DNA from: Mumia quercus
Lineage (GTDB): Bacteria; Actinomycetota; Actinomycetes; Propionibacteriales; Nocardioidaceae
Direction: 5' to 3'
NCBI RefSeq assembly: GCF_025506335.1
Contig: NZ_JANZYO010000006.1
Span: 40,349 to 104,348 of the forward strand
Length of the DNA stretch: 64,000 nucleotides
The notes beneath the pieces are model-generated. The model ran no database searches, had not been told where the DNA came from, and worked only from the letters and a program-made list of their open reading frames with translations. Below, piece after piece: positions 1-7,928 of this stretch (positions are counted from its first letter, which is position 1; every line of letters begins with the position of its first letter). A program made the translations under genes and the position numbers.

Positions 1-546
<546 letters not shown>

Positions 547-574
547 GGCTCCACGCTAGGGCCGTGCAGCCCGA

Positions 575-1723
575 TCACCCCGTACGGCGCGCCGAGTGTG
601 GATCGCCGGGCCCGTCGGCGCGGGCGATCTCGTCCGACACCAGGGCGTCGACGAGGGGATCGGAGACCAGCTCGGGCGCCTGGAGCGTCCGGGCGCGGGT
701 CTCGACCGGCGGGGGTGCGGCGAGATCGGCGTCCGGCGCGTGCAGCTCGGACATGCGGCGGGCGGTGACGAGCACACGCGTCTCGAGCGACCCGACCGCC
801 CCGTTGTACGCGCCGACGGCGGCGTCCAGGCTGCGGCCGACCTTGCCGAAGTGCTTGCTGAGCGTGCCGAGGCGCTCATACAGCTCGCGCGCCAGCGTGT
901 GGACCTCCCGCGCCTGGTCGGCGAGCTGGGCCTGCGTCCACGCGTAGCCAACCGTCCGGAGCAGCGCGATCAGGGTCGTCGGCGTCGCGAGCACGACGCG
1001 CTTCGCGGCGGCGTCCTCGAGCACGGACGGGTCGACCTCGAGCGCCGCCGACAGGAAGGCCTCACCCGGCACGAACAGCACCACGAACTCCGGCGTGGTG
1101 GTGAACTGGCGCCAGTACGCCTTGGCGGAGAGGCCGTCGACGTGCGTCCGAAGCTGGCGCGCGTGCCGCCGCAGGTGCGCGGCGGACTCCTCTTCGTCCT
1201 CGGCCTCGGTCGCGTCGAGGAACGCGTCCAGGGGGACCTTGGAATCGACGACGACCTGCTTGTCACCGGCGAGGTGCACCACCATGTCGGGACGCAGTGC
1301 GGCGCCTCCGTCGCGCACGGTCGCCTGCAGGTCGAAGTCGACGCGGTCGACCATGCCCGCGAGCTCGGCCGCTCGCTGCAGGTGCATCTCGCCCCAGCGC
1401 CCGCGCACCTGCGGCTTGCGCAGCGCCGTGGCGAGCGAGGCCGTCTCGCGACGCAGCGACTCGCTCGTCGTCCGGACCTGCTCGACCTGCTCGCGCAGCT
1501 GGCTCTGCCACGACACGCGCCCCTCCTCGATCTCGCGCAGCCGGCTGTCGAACCGGTCGAGGCTCTCCTTGACCGGACCCACCGCGCGCTCGGCGACGTG
1601 CGCCGAGAGCTGGGCGTGGTCGGTGGCGGTCGCCTCGCGACGGCGCAGCAGGCCGCTGCCGAGGAGGACTCCGCAGGCGAGTCCGGCGGCCAGGGCGAGC
1701 AGCGCGACGAGGAGCAAGATCAT
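575..1723 (-). CDS. rmuC: DNA recombination protein RmuC
   Basis: A 382-residue RmuC-family protein. An N-terminal membrane anchor (ILLLVALLALAAGLACGVLL) is followed by a charged helical, probably coiled-coil stretch (about 25-100). The conserved RmuC core is next, with the signature VRGRWGEMHLQRAAELAGM. RmuC in E. coli limits inversions at short inverted repeats and is thought to act as or with a nuclease; the core is a PD-(D/E)XK-type fold by family knowledge. The ATG at 1723 overlaps the TGA of the upstream MFS gene by 4 bp (ATGA), which fixes the start and implies translational coupling. The same frame stays open far upstream (to 3139), but that part is only antisense shadow of the MFS gene. 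Confidence 0.9.
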   Translation of the reverse strand: MILLLVALLALAAGLACGVLLGSGLLRRREATATDHAQLSAHVAERAVGPVKESLDRFDSRLREIEEGRVSWQSQLREQVEQVRTTSESLRRETASLATALRKPQVRGRWGEMHLQRAAELAGMVDRVDFDLQATVRDGGAALRPDMVVHLAGDKQVVVDSKVPLDAFLDATEAEDEEESAAHLRRHARQLRTHVDGLSAKAYWRQFTTTPEFVVLFVPGEAFLSAALEVDPSVLEDAAAKRVVLATPTTLIALLRTVGYAWTQAQLADQAREVHTLARELYERLGTLSKHFGKVGRSLDAAVGAYNGAVGSLETRVLVTARRMSELHAPDADLAAPPPVETRARTLQAPELVSDPLVDALVSDEIARADGPGDPHSARRTG

Positions 1724-3006
1724 GCGGTCAGGGTGCCAGCGCTCACTGACAGTTCGTCGGAGGCGCCCGTACGCCGCGCGGCGGCCCGTCGCGCCACCCA
1801 CGCCGCCGCTGTCCCGGCCGTGGCGAACAACGCGCCGAGCACGACCCACCCGACCGTGCCGTGCTGGATCGCGGTCGCCGTGACGAGCACGGGCGACAGC
1901 ATCGCTGCGACGGCGTACCCGGTCTGGGTGAGGCCCTGGTACGCCCCTGCGCGACGGGGGTCGGCAAGCTCGAACGCCATGCCCCAGCCGCCCGCCTCGC
2001 CGAGGATCTCGCCGAGAGCGTGCACGACCGCGGCCAGGACGAGGAGAAGGCACGCGGTGACGACATCGCCGTACCCGGCCAGCGCGTACGCCACGCAGGC
2101 CCCGGCCAGCAGCCACGACCCGCGCCGTACGGCGACGCCCGCCCGGCGTACGTCGTGCGTGCCCCGCGACGCACGGACCTGCAGCCCCGCGACGACGACG
2201 GTGTTGAGCACCAGCAGCACCGACACCATCGCCGTCGGCGCCTCGGTCGTGGCGATCCAGAGCGGGACGCCCACCGTCTGCAGGCCGAAGTGCAGCGCGA
2301 CCACGCCGTTGCAGACCACGCTCGCGACGTACGTACGGTCGTGCCACGGCGACGGGCCACGCTCGACCGGTGCGTCGCGCTGCGACACCTCCTCGACCGG
2401 CGTCTCGACCATCGCGTCGGCGAGCGCGGGCACCGCGCGCGGGAGCCGTACGAGGGGGACCGTCGCGACCAGCAGCAGGACACCGACCGAGAGCATCGCG
2501 GCCTGGTACGCCGCGGCGGTGTCGACGAGCAGCGCGGCCGCGGCGACGACCGTCCCCAGCCCGATGAACACGTTGGTCACCACCCGCATCCGGGCACGGA
2601 CGGCGACCCGCTCGGGGCCGGTGTACCAGCGGGCGAGCATGGCCTGCTTCGACGTCCCGGTCGCCGAGCGCATCGCGACCGCGACGCAGGCGACCAGCGT
2701 GAACACGAGGGCGTTCCCCGCGAGCGTGTAGGCGAGCATGGCCAGCCCGTTCACGCCGACGGCCCACGGCTGGACGCGGTGCGCGCCGACGCGGTCGGAG
2801 AGCCAGCCCGCTCCGTACGACGCGAGCACGCCGACGCCGCCGGCGATCCCCAGACCGAGCCCGACCGTCGTCGCGTCCAGGCCGATCACGCGCGTGAAGT
2901 ACAGCGCGCTGACCGTGTAGAAGACGCCGCTGGACAGGGCGAAGGCCATCGTGCTGAGCGTCAGCGAACGCGCGACGCGGTCGTGGGGGAGGAAGGTCTC
3001 GATCAC
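1720..3006 (-). CDS. MFS transporter
   Basis: A 428-residue polytopic protein with about 12 hydrophobic segments and the MFS loop 2-3 motif (GWLSDRVGAHR, about residues 68-78). A central cytoplasmic loop rich in Pro/Val/Glu follows TM6. The profile fits a drug or small-molecule exporter; the substrate cannot be read from sequence. The start is a GTG at 3006. The gene diverges from a DUF5937/ArsR-type regulator only 56 bp away, a common arrangement for a locally controlled efflux pump. Its stop overlaps the rmuC start by 4 bp, so rmuC probably shares its transcript. Confidence 0.85.
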   Translation of the reverse strand: MIETFLPHDRVARSLTLSTMAFALSSGVFYTVSALYFTRVIGLDATTVGLGLGIAGGVGVLASYGAGWLSDRVGAHRVQPWAVGVNGLAMLAYTLAGNALVFTLVACVAVAMRSATGTSKQAMLARWYTGPERVAVRARMRVVTNVFIGLGTVVAAAALLVDTAAAYQAAMLSVGVLLLVATVPLVRLPRAVPALADAMVETPVEEVSQRDAPVERGPSPWHDRTYVASVVCNGVVALHFGLQTVGVPLWIATTEAPTAMVSVLLVLNTVVVAGLQVRASRGTHDVRRAGVAVRRGSWLLAGACVAYALAGYGDVVTACLLLVLAAVVHALGEILGEAGGWGMAFELADPRRAGAYQGLTQTGYAVAAMLSPVLVTATAIQHGTVGWVVLGALFATAGTAAAWVARRAAARRTGASDELSVSAGTLTA

Positions 3007-3062
3007 GAGGACAGTTCTCGCTGATTGCCCGACGAAACCAAACAGATATAGCGTATGGCTTT
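3007..3062. promoter_or_regulatory. divergent promoter region between MFS and regulator
   Basis: This 56-bp spacer is much more AT-rich than its surroundings, especially around 3038-3062. It carries an imperfect inverted repeat: AAACCA at one end and TGGCTTT at the other, flanking ATATAGCGTAT. It must hold both divergent promoters and is the natural operator site for the adjacent regulator. No site is proven by the sequence alone. Confidence 0.4.
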
Positions 3063-4064
3063 ATGATGCGCGGCCTGATCGAGTACGAGCTGAGCGGGTG
3101 GGACCTTGCCGAGGTCCGGTTCGCGCTGTCCCCGATCAACGAGCTGACGCTGTCGCTGCGGACCTTCCGCGAGCCGGGGCGCTATCCCGTGCACCTGCCG
3201 TGGCTGCGCGAGACGCAGGATGCGCGCACCCGCCTGGACGTGGCCATGCTCCGTGCGCTGAGCAACGACGACCTGTCGACGCCGGACTTCCTCACGCCCC
3301 GCCCTGCCGGCCCGCTGACCCGGATCGAGGACGAGCTCCGGCTCGTGGCGAAGGTCCCGGACGGCCGCATGCGCGACGACCTGCGCGCCCTCCACCCCGC
3401 ACGGATGCCGCCCGCGCTGCGCGGACCCGCCGACGAGGTCCGCGCGCGGATGCTGCGCGCGCTGACGGCGTACTGGGAGACCTGCTTCGCCCCCTGGTGG
3501 CCCCGCATGCGGACGGTGCTCCAGGCCGACATCGTCCACCGCGGCCAGGTGATGGCGAACGAAGGCGTCGCGGCGATGTTCGGCGGCCTCGGCGAACGCA
3601 TCTCGATGGAGGGCGACGTCGTACGGATCCGGCTCAACACCCCGCTGCGGAGCCGTCGCCAGACGCGGGGCCGAGGACTGACCCTGGTGCCGACGCTGTT
3701 CACCCGCCGTGGTGCGAGCGTGCCGATCGCCGAGGACGAGCCGCCGATGATCATGTACGGCGCGCGCGGTGCCGCAACGCTGTGGGAGGCCGAGCCGAGG
3801 CGGTCGCCGAAGGTCCTCGCCGACCTCCTGGGCGCCACCCGGGCCGGGCTGCTGGTGGCGCTCGCAGCGCCGGCGTCGTCGACCGAGCTGGCCGGACGCC
3901 TCGGCGTCACCCCGCCCGCGGTCAACCAGCACCTGCGGGCCATGCGCGACGCCGGCCTGCTGACCAGCGCCCGGCACGGACGGTCGGTGCTCTACCTGCG
4001 CTCCGAGCTCGGCGACGCCCTCGTCGGCGAAGCGTCGGCGGCAGGTGGTACGAACGAGGGGTGA
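3063..4064 (+). CDS. DUF5937/ArsR-type winged-helix regulator
   Basis: A 333-residue protein. The N-terminal two thirds match the DUF5937 type found in actinobacterial regulators. Near residues 265-320 is a clear ArsR-like winged helix: the helix-turn-helix region reads STELAGRLGVTPPAVNQHLR, followed by a wing with HGRSVLYLR. No cysteine metal-binding box of classic ArsR sensors is visible, so the ligand is probably not a metal. Two adjacent ATGs (3063, 3066) could start it. It diverges from the MFS gene and probably represses both. Its TGA overlaps the GTG of the downstream GNAT gene by 4 bp, so that enzyme is in the same operon. Confidence 0.85.
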   Translation: MMRGLIEYELSGWDLAEVRFALSPINELTLSLRTFREPGRYPVHLPWLRETQDARTRLDVAMLRALSNDDLSTPDFLTPRPAGPLTRIEDELRLVAKVPDGRMRDDLRALHPARMPPALRGPADEVRARMLRALTAYWETCFAPWWPRMRTVLQADIVHRGQVMANEGVAAMFGGLGERISMEGDVVRIRLNTPLRSRRQTRGRGLTLVPTLFTRRGASVPIAEDEPPMIMYGARGAATLWEAEPRRSPKVLADLLGATRAGLLVALAAPASSTELAGRLGVTPPAVNQHLRAMRDAGLLTSARHGRSVLYLRSELGDALVGEASAAGGTNEG

Positions 4065-4678
4065 GCGACTTGTCGACACGCACCACGCTGCCGCTGCCGA
4101 TCGAGACCGAGCGGCTCGTCCTGCGCCCGTACGCGTACGACGACGCCGCCCGCGTGCTCGACATCCACGGTCGGCTCGACGTGATCCGTTGGCTCGGCGA
4201 CCCGCCGTTCACGCCGATGGCGTCGCTGGAGGAGGCACGGACCTGGATCGACGAACTCAACGCGCTGCCGGAGACCGACCTCCGGTGCGTCGGGCTCGCC
4301 GTCGAGGTGCGCGACACCGGTGCCGTCGCGGGCACGGTGATGATCACGCCGTGCCCCAACAGCGACCCGCTCGACCTGCAGGTCGGCTGGCATCTCCACC
4401 CGGACGCGACCGGCCGCGGCTACGCGACGGAGGGCGCGAAGGCACTGCTCGACGCGGCGTACGCGCACTTCGACGGCTCGACGCCGGCGCGGCCGCTGCT
4501 CGGCGAGGTGTGGTGCGGGATGTACCCGGACAACCACGGCTCCGCGGCGGTCGCCACGCGTCTCGGTCTCGAGGACCTGGGGATCCGCGACGACCCCTGG
4601 TACGACGGTGACAGCCACCTCTTCCGGACCACCCGCGACCACTGGACGGGAGCCGGGCGGAAGCGCCCCGTACGCTAG
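4061..4678 (+). CDS. GNAT family N-acetyltransferase (RimJ/RimL-like)
   Basis: A 205-residue protein starting at the GTG of a GTGA overlap with the preceding regulator. It opens with the RimJ/RimL-type pattern IETERLVLRPYAYDDAARV. The acetyl-CoA-binding loop follows the pattern R/Q-x-x-G-x-G/A (DATGRGYATEGAKALLDAA, about residues 116-134). C-terminally an N-x-x-S motif (PDNHGSAAVATRLGLEDLG) is typical of the family. Likely acetylates an alpha- or side-chain amine, on protein or small molecule; the substrate is unknown. The frame is open much further upstream (from 2951), but that part lies over the regulator gene and has no coding support. Confidence 0.85.
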   Translation: MSDLSTRTTLPLPIETERLVLRPYAYDDAARVLDIHGRLDVIRWLGDPPFTPMASLEEARTWIDELNALPETDLRCVGLAVEVRDTGAVAGTVMITPCPNSDPLDLQVGWHLHPDATGRGYATEGAKALLDAAYAHFDGSTPARPLLGEVWCGMYPDNHGSAAVATRLGLEDLGIRDDPWYDGDSHLFRTTRDHWTGAGRKRPVR

Positions 4679-4684
4679 TTCCTC

Positions 4685-5761
4685 GTGGCACTCAGCATCG
4701 GCATCGTCGGACTCCCCAACGCGGGCAAGTCGACCCTCTTCAACGCCCTGACCAAGAACGACGTCCTCGCGGCGAACTACCCGTTCGCGACGATCGAGCC
4801 CAACGTCGGTGTGGTCGGCGTCCCCGACCCGCGGCTCGGCGAGCTGGCGAAGATCTTCGGCTCGGAGAAGATCATCCCCGCGACCGTGCAGTTCGTCGAC
4901 ATCGCCGGCATCGTCCGCGGCGCGTCGGAGGGTGAGGGCCTGGGCAACAAGTTCCTCAGCCACATCCGCGAGTCGGACGCGATCTGCCAGGTCACGCGCG
5001 TCTTCCGCGACCCCGACGTCACCCACGTCGACGGCAAGGTCTCGCCCAGCGACGACATCGAGACGATCCGCACCGAGCTGATCCTCGCCGACCTCCAGAC
5101 GATCGAGAACGCGCTGCCGCGCCTGGAGAAGGACGCGAAGAAGGACAAGGAGCTCGTACCGGTCGTCGAGGCCGTCAAGGAGGCGCGGACCCACCTCGAG
5201 GCCGGTACGGGCGTGTTCGCCGCCGGACTCGACCCGGCGCCGCTGCGCGACCTGCACCTCCTCTCGGCCAAGCCGCAGCTGTTCGTCTTCAACTGTGACG
5301 CCGACGAGCTTGCCGACGAGGAGCTCAAGCAGCGCATGCGCGACATCGTGGCGCCCGCCGAGGCCGTGTTCCTCGACGCGAAGTTCGAGGCCGAGCTGGT
5401 CGAGCTCGGCGACGACGACGAGGCGCGCGAGATGCTCGCCGAGATGGGCATCGACGAGCCGGGCCTCGACGTGCTCGCGCGGGTCGGGTTCGAGACCCTC
5501 GGGCTGCAGACGTACCTCACCGCCGGGCCGAAGGAGGCCCGCGCCTGGACGATCAAGAAGGGCGCGACCGCGCCCGAGGCCGCCGGCGTGATCCACACCG
5601 ACTTCCAGCGTGGCTTCATCAAGGCCGAGATCGTCTCGTTCGACGACCTCGTCGCCGCGGGCTCGATGAGCGCGGCGAAGGCGGCGGGCAAGGTCCGCAT
5701 GGAGGGCAAGGACTACGTGATGGCCGACGGCGACGTCGTGGAGTTCCGCTTCAACGTCTGA
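4685..5761 (+). CDS. ychF: redox-regulated ATPase YchF/OLA1 family
   Basis: A 358-residue Obg-like P-loop ATPase. The G1 loop is GLPNAGKST (about 8-16), followed by [11 protein letters not shown] (switch region) and [20 protein letters not shown] (G3). NCDADE occupies the G4 position, where NKxD is altered as usual in YchF, which hydrolyses ATP in preference to GTP. The C-terminal TGS domain ends in [13 protein letters not shown]. YchF binds ribosomes and affects stress responses. The GTG at 4685 begins [16 protein letters not shown], the standard N-terminus. Its last 19 bp are the attachment core of the adjacent island, and the insertion leaves the gene complete. Confidence 0.97.
   Translation: MALSIGIVGLPNAGKSTLFNALTKNDVLAANYPFATIEPNVGVVGVPDPRLGELAKIFGSEKIIPATVQFVDIAGIVRGASEGEGLGNKFLSHIRESDAICQVTRVFRDPDVTHVDGKVSPSDDIETIRTELILADLQTIENALPRLEKDAKKDKELVPVVEAVKEARTHLEAGTGVFAAGLDPAPLRDLHLLSAKPQLFVFNCDADELADEELKQRMRDIVAPAEAVFLDAKFEAELVELGDDDEAREMLAEMGIDEPGLDVLARVGFETLGLQTYLTAGPKEARAWTIKKGATAPEAAGVIHTDFQRGFIKAEIVSFDDLVAAGSMSAAKAAGKVRMEGKDYVMADGDVVEFRFNV
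5743..5761 (+). repeat. attL: 19-bp core at ychF 3' end
   Basis: GTTCCGCTTCAACGTCTGA, including the ychF stop codon TGA. An identical direct copy is at 11457-11475. A 19-bp exact direct repeat flanking foreign-looking DNA at a gene end is the classic product of site-specific integration by a tyrosine recombinase. Confidence 0.85.
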
Positions 5762-6059
5762 ATCGACGCGTTTGCGCAGGTCAGAGGGGGTGTAGGCCCT
5801 ATCAGTCCGCACAGAGTCCGCAAAAATTTCAGCAGGATGGGCTCGATCGGGCCCTTTCGGTGGGCACTCGCCGGACTGGGTGCCACCAGCTGGCACGCTC
5901 TGCGACGTGCCCCTTTGCCGGCATGACGCACGGAGAATCACGGGTCCGAACGGGAGCCCCCTGCTTCTGACGATTGCCGGAGCCGGAGCCGGACTCGGTC
6001 GCCGCATTCCGGCAGATCCGACCGGCCGGTCAGGTGCCTGGCCGTGGGACGCTGTGCGC
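5762..6059. other. attL-proximal non-coding region with putative integrase arm sites
   Basis: No gene is seen in these 298 bp. An 18-bp segment at 5766-5783 (ACGCGTTTGCGCAGGTCA) matches 17 of 18 bases at 11380-11397 near the other end. Two AGTCCGCA copies at 5804 and 5815 are spaced 11 bp (one helical turn). A similar pair, GGTCCGCA and AGTCCGCA, again 11 bp apart, lies at 11310 and 11321. All are in the same orientation. These are good candidates for arm-type binding sites of a lost integrase. Confidence 0.6.
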
Positions 6060-6665
6060 ATGTCGTCGGAGTCGGAACACATCCTCCTCGACCTGTCGGG
6101 CACGGATGATCGGGCGCAGGCGATAGCTCGTGCGGCGCACGGGTGCCCCGAGGGCTATACCGCCGTGGCCAAGAAGCACATGGTCGGCCAGACCGCGCTC
6201 ACGACCGGATTCATGCTGTTCGGATCGTTCGTCTCGCGGATGCGTGGGCTACACGAGGCTGTCGTCCGCGAGATCGCCCGCGACAACCCGCACGCGGTCT
6301 TACCGCTGATCCGCGCATGGGTCGAAGCGGTGACGATCGGTCTCTATGTGCTTAGGAACCCTACCTACGTCGATTACCTGCTGAGTGGTCCTGGTGACAA
6401 TCGACCAGCGAAGAAGAGTTTTCAAGCAATGTTTCATGCCGTCAGGGAAGACGCTGGGCAACTGGAGCTCGTGTATCGGCAACTGTCGGACTACAGCCAC
6501 TTTGGCTCGCTGGCGGTGCGGAACGCGCACTCCATTGAGGATTAGGACGAGCGCACTGTCTCTTGGACTGATGCCCCTCGCTGGCGCGATGTACGGCACC
6601 TCCAGGTCGCCTGCGTTCAGGCACATGAACTTGCCATCAACGGGCCGGGGCTGATGCACGCGTAG
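6060..6665 (+). pseudogene. unknown protein gene with in-frame TAG, 3' end cut by IS
   Basis: An ATG at 6060 opens 161 codons ending at TAG 6543-6545. The same frame then continues for 39 further sense codons (DERTVSWTDAPRWRDVRHLQ...) to a TAG at 6663-6665, which lies inside the IS3 terminal repeat. The continuation looks like normal protein. The gene therefore probably has a nonsense mutation and has also lost its true 3' end to the IS. The protein is helical, with WVEAVTIGLYVL and YRQLSDYSHFGSLAVRNAHS, loosely resembling DUF5677-like proteins; I do not recognise it firmly. Its codon use is less GC-biased than the neighbours, in keeping with acquired DNA. A shorter 161-residue protein could still be made. 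Confidence 0.5.
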
Positions 6666-6671
6666 GTGACA
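6647..6671 (+). repeat. IS3 terminal inverted repeat, left (orfB side)
   Basis: Pairs with 7904-7928 in inverted orientation over 25 bp with a two-base difference (CG versus GC at 6661-6662). It contributes the stop codon (TAG 6663-6665) that ends the frame of the unknown gene to its left. Confidence 0.85.
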
Positions 6672-6678
6672 GGTTTGG

Positions 6679-7569
6679 TTAGGCAGCCTGAGTGGCTGGC
6701 GTGGTCATGATGGTCTCGAACTCAACGGGCGTCAGTCGGCCCAGCCGGGCTTGCCGTCGGCGGCGGTGGTAGGTCCGTTCGATCCAGGTCACCATCGCGA
6801 TCCGGAGGTCCTCGCGGGTGGCCCAGGGCTGCCGGTCGAGCACGTTGCGTTGCAGCAGGCTGAAGAAGCTTTCCATCGCTGCGTTGTCCCCGGCTGAGGC
6901 GACTCGACCCATCGATCCGACCAGATCGTGGGCGGCCAGGGCACGGCGCAGTTTCCTGGAGACGAATTGCGATCCTCTGTCGCTGTGGACCACGCATCCG
7001 GCCACGTCATCACCGGCCGCGCGGCGCATCGCGACGGCGTTGTTGACCGCGGCGACCGCCAGCCGGGACTTCATTCGTGAGTCGATGGAGTAGCCCACGA
7101 TCCGGTTGGAGTACACGTCCTTGACCGCGCAGATGTAGAGCTTGCCTTCCCGGGTCCAGTGCTCTGAGATGTCGGTCAGCCACAACCGGTTCGGGCGATC
7201 GGCCCGGAATACCCGTTCGACGAGGTCGTCGTGCACCGCCGGCCCGGGGCGCTTGCCCGCACCGCGTCTGGGCTTGCCGAACACGCACCACCACTCGTTG
7301 TCGCGACAGATCCGCCACGCAGTACGGTCCGCCATCTGTTGACCGTGCTCGAAGGCGGCCTCGTCGGCCAGGAGCCGGTACCCGAACTCGGGGTCCTCGC
7401 GATGCGCGTCGAACAGCGCGTTGGCGCGGTAGGCCTCGACCAGCTCGGACTCCGTCACCGGACACTCGAGCCAGCGGTAGTAGGGCTGGCGGGCGATCTT
7501 CAGCACCCGGCACGTCACCGCGACGGGGATCCCGTCGTCAGCCAGCTCTCGGACGAGCGGGTACATCAT
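6679..7569 (-). CDS. IS3-family transposase OrfB (DDE integrase core)
   Basis: A 296-residue OrfB with the HTH_21-like N-terminal region and an rve integrase core. The catalytic triad is visible as D133 (LWLTDIS), D197 (VVHSDRGSQF) and E233 (NAAMESFFSLLQ). There are 35 residues between the second D and the E, the canonical DD(35)E spacing. The normal product is an OrfAB fusion made by -1 frameshifting: the sequence G GGA AAA (minus strand, 7575-7569) is a textbook slippery heptamer just before the orfA stop, and the orfB ATG lies at that point. The gene looks full length and functional. Confidence 0.93.
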   Translation of the reverse strand: MMYPLVRELADDGIPVAVTCRVLKIARQPYYRWLECPVTESELVEAYRANALFDAHREDPEFGYRLLADEAAFEHGQQMADRTAWRICRDNEWWCVFGKPRRGAGKRPGPAVHDDLVERVFRADRPNRLWLTDISEHWTREGKLYICAVKDVYSNRIVGYSIDSRMKSRLAVAAVNNAVAMRRAAGDDVAGCVVHSDRGSQFVSRKLRRALAAHDLVGSMGRVASAGDNAAMESFFSLLQRNVLDRQPWATREDLRIAMVTWIERTYHRRRRQARLGRLTPVEFETIMTTPATQAA

Positions 7570-7868
7570 TTTCCCGGCAGGTTGGCCTGCGACAGATAGG
7601 CAGCGGCCCGGCGCAGGACCTCGTTCTCCTGCTCGAGCAGACGCACGCGCTTGCGCAACTCACGGTTCTCGGCATTCTCCGCCGCGGTCGCACCGGGCTT
7701 GACGCCGTCCTCGACGTCGGCGGACTTCATCCAGTTCGCCAGACAGGACTCACTGATGCCGAAGTCGGCAGCGATCTGCTTGAGATGGACGCCCGGCTCA
7801 CGGTTCCTCGCGACCCGAACAACGTCGTCGCGGAACTCCTTGGGGTACGGCTTCGGCACGGTGTACAT
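7566..7868 (-). CDS. IS3-family transposase OrfA
   Basis: A 100-residue helix-turn-helix protein starting at ATG 7868 (YTVPKPYPKEFRDDVVRVA). The HTH (QIAADFGISESCLANWMK) binds the IS ends. A C-terminal leucine zipper (ELRKRVRLLEQENEVLRRAA) mediates multimerisation, as in other IS3 OrfA proteins. It ends in LPGK* at the frameshift site, overlapping orfB by 4 nt. An upstream in-frame ATG at 7895 would add nine residues with no family support, so 7868 is preferred. Confidence 0.9.
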   Translation of the reverse strand: MYTVPKPYPKEFRDDVVRVARNREPGVHLKQIAADFGISESCLANWMKSADVEDGVKPGATAAENAENRELRKRVRLLEQENEVLRRAAAYLSQANLPGK

Positions 7869-7903
7869 CCTTCCAGCGGCACCTCTCGGCACCACAGATC
7901 AGA

Positions 7904-7928
7904 TGTCACCTAGCCGTGCATCAGCCCC
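7904..7928 (-). repeat. IS3 terminal inverted repeat, right (orfA side)
   Basis: Inverted copy of 6647-6671. Read on the minus strand, it supplies the last codons and the stop (GGC TGA) of the truncated hsdR frame. Confidence 0.85.

Larger units (their letters stand above)
6647..7928 (-). mobile_element. IS3-family insertion sequence, about 1.28 kb
   Basis: Overlapping orfA/orfB transposase genes lie between imperfect 25-bp terminal inverted repeats, 6647-6671 and 7904-7928. The repeats differ only where CG is replaced by GC in the middle (GGGGCTGATGCACG, CG or GC, TAGGTGACA). If the ends are placed at TG...CA as usual in the family, the IS spans 6652-7923. No 3-5 bp target duplication is visible (left flank ...ACGGGCC, right flank TGTCGAC...). 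Different genes are cut at each end: the unknown gene on the left and hsdR on the right. That pattern indicates a deletion or recombination event next to the IS, not a simple insertion. Both ORFs are intact, so the IS itself may be active. Confidence 0.9.

Noticed and set aside
1724-3139. An 854-codon minus-strand frame that fuses upstream sequence to RmuC
   Set aside because: The part upstream of the ATG at 1723 is antisense to, or a different frame of, the MFS gene and has arginine-rich low-complexity content. RmuC begins at the ATGA overlap.
2951-4060. Upstream extension of the GNAT frame
   Set aside because: It is an open frame over the regulator gene with atypical amino-acid use. The GTG at 4061 in a GTGA overlap is the real start.
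5762-6060. tRNA gene as target for the island
   Set aside because: No cloverleaf or CCA-proximal sequence is present at either end. The only repeated core is the ychF 3' end.
6679-7868. Island integrase
   Set aside because: The IS transposase is DDE-type and cannot account for a site-specific 19-bp core. It is a separate insertion.
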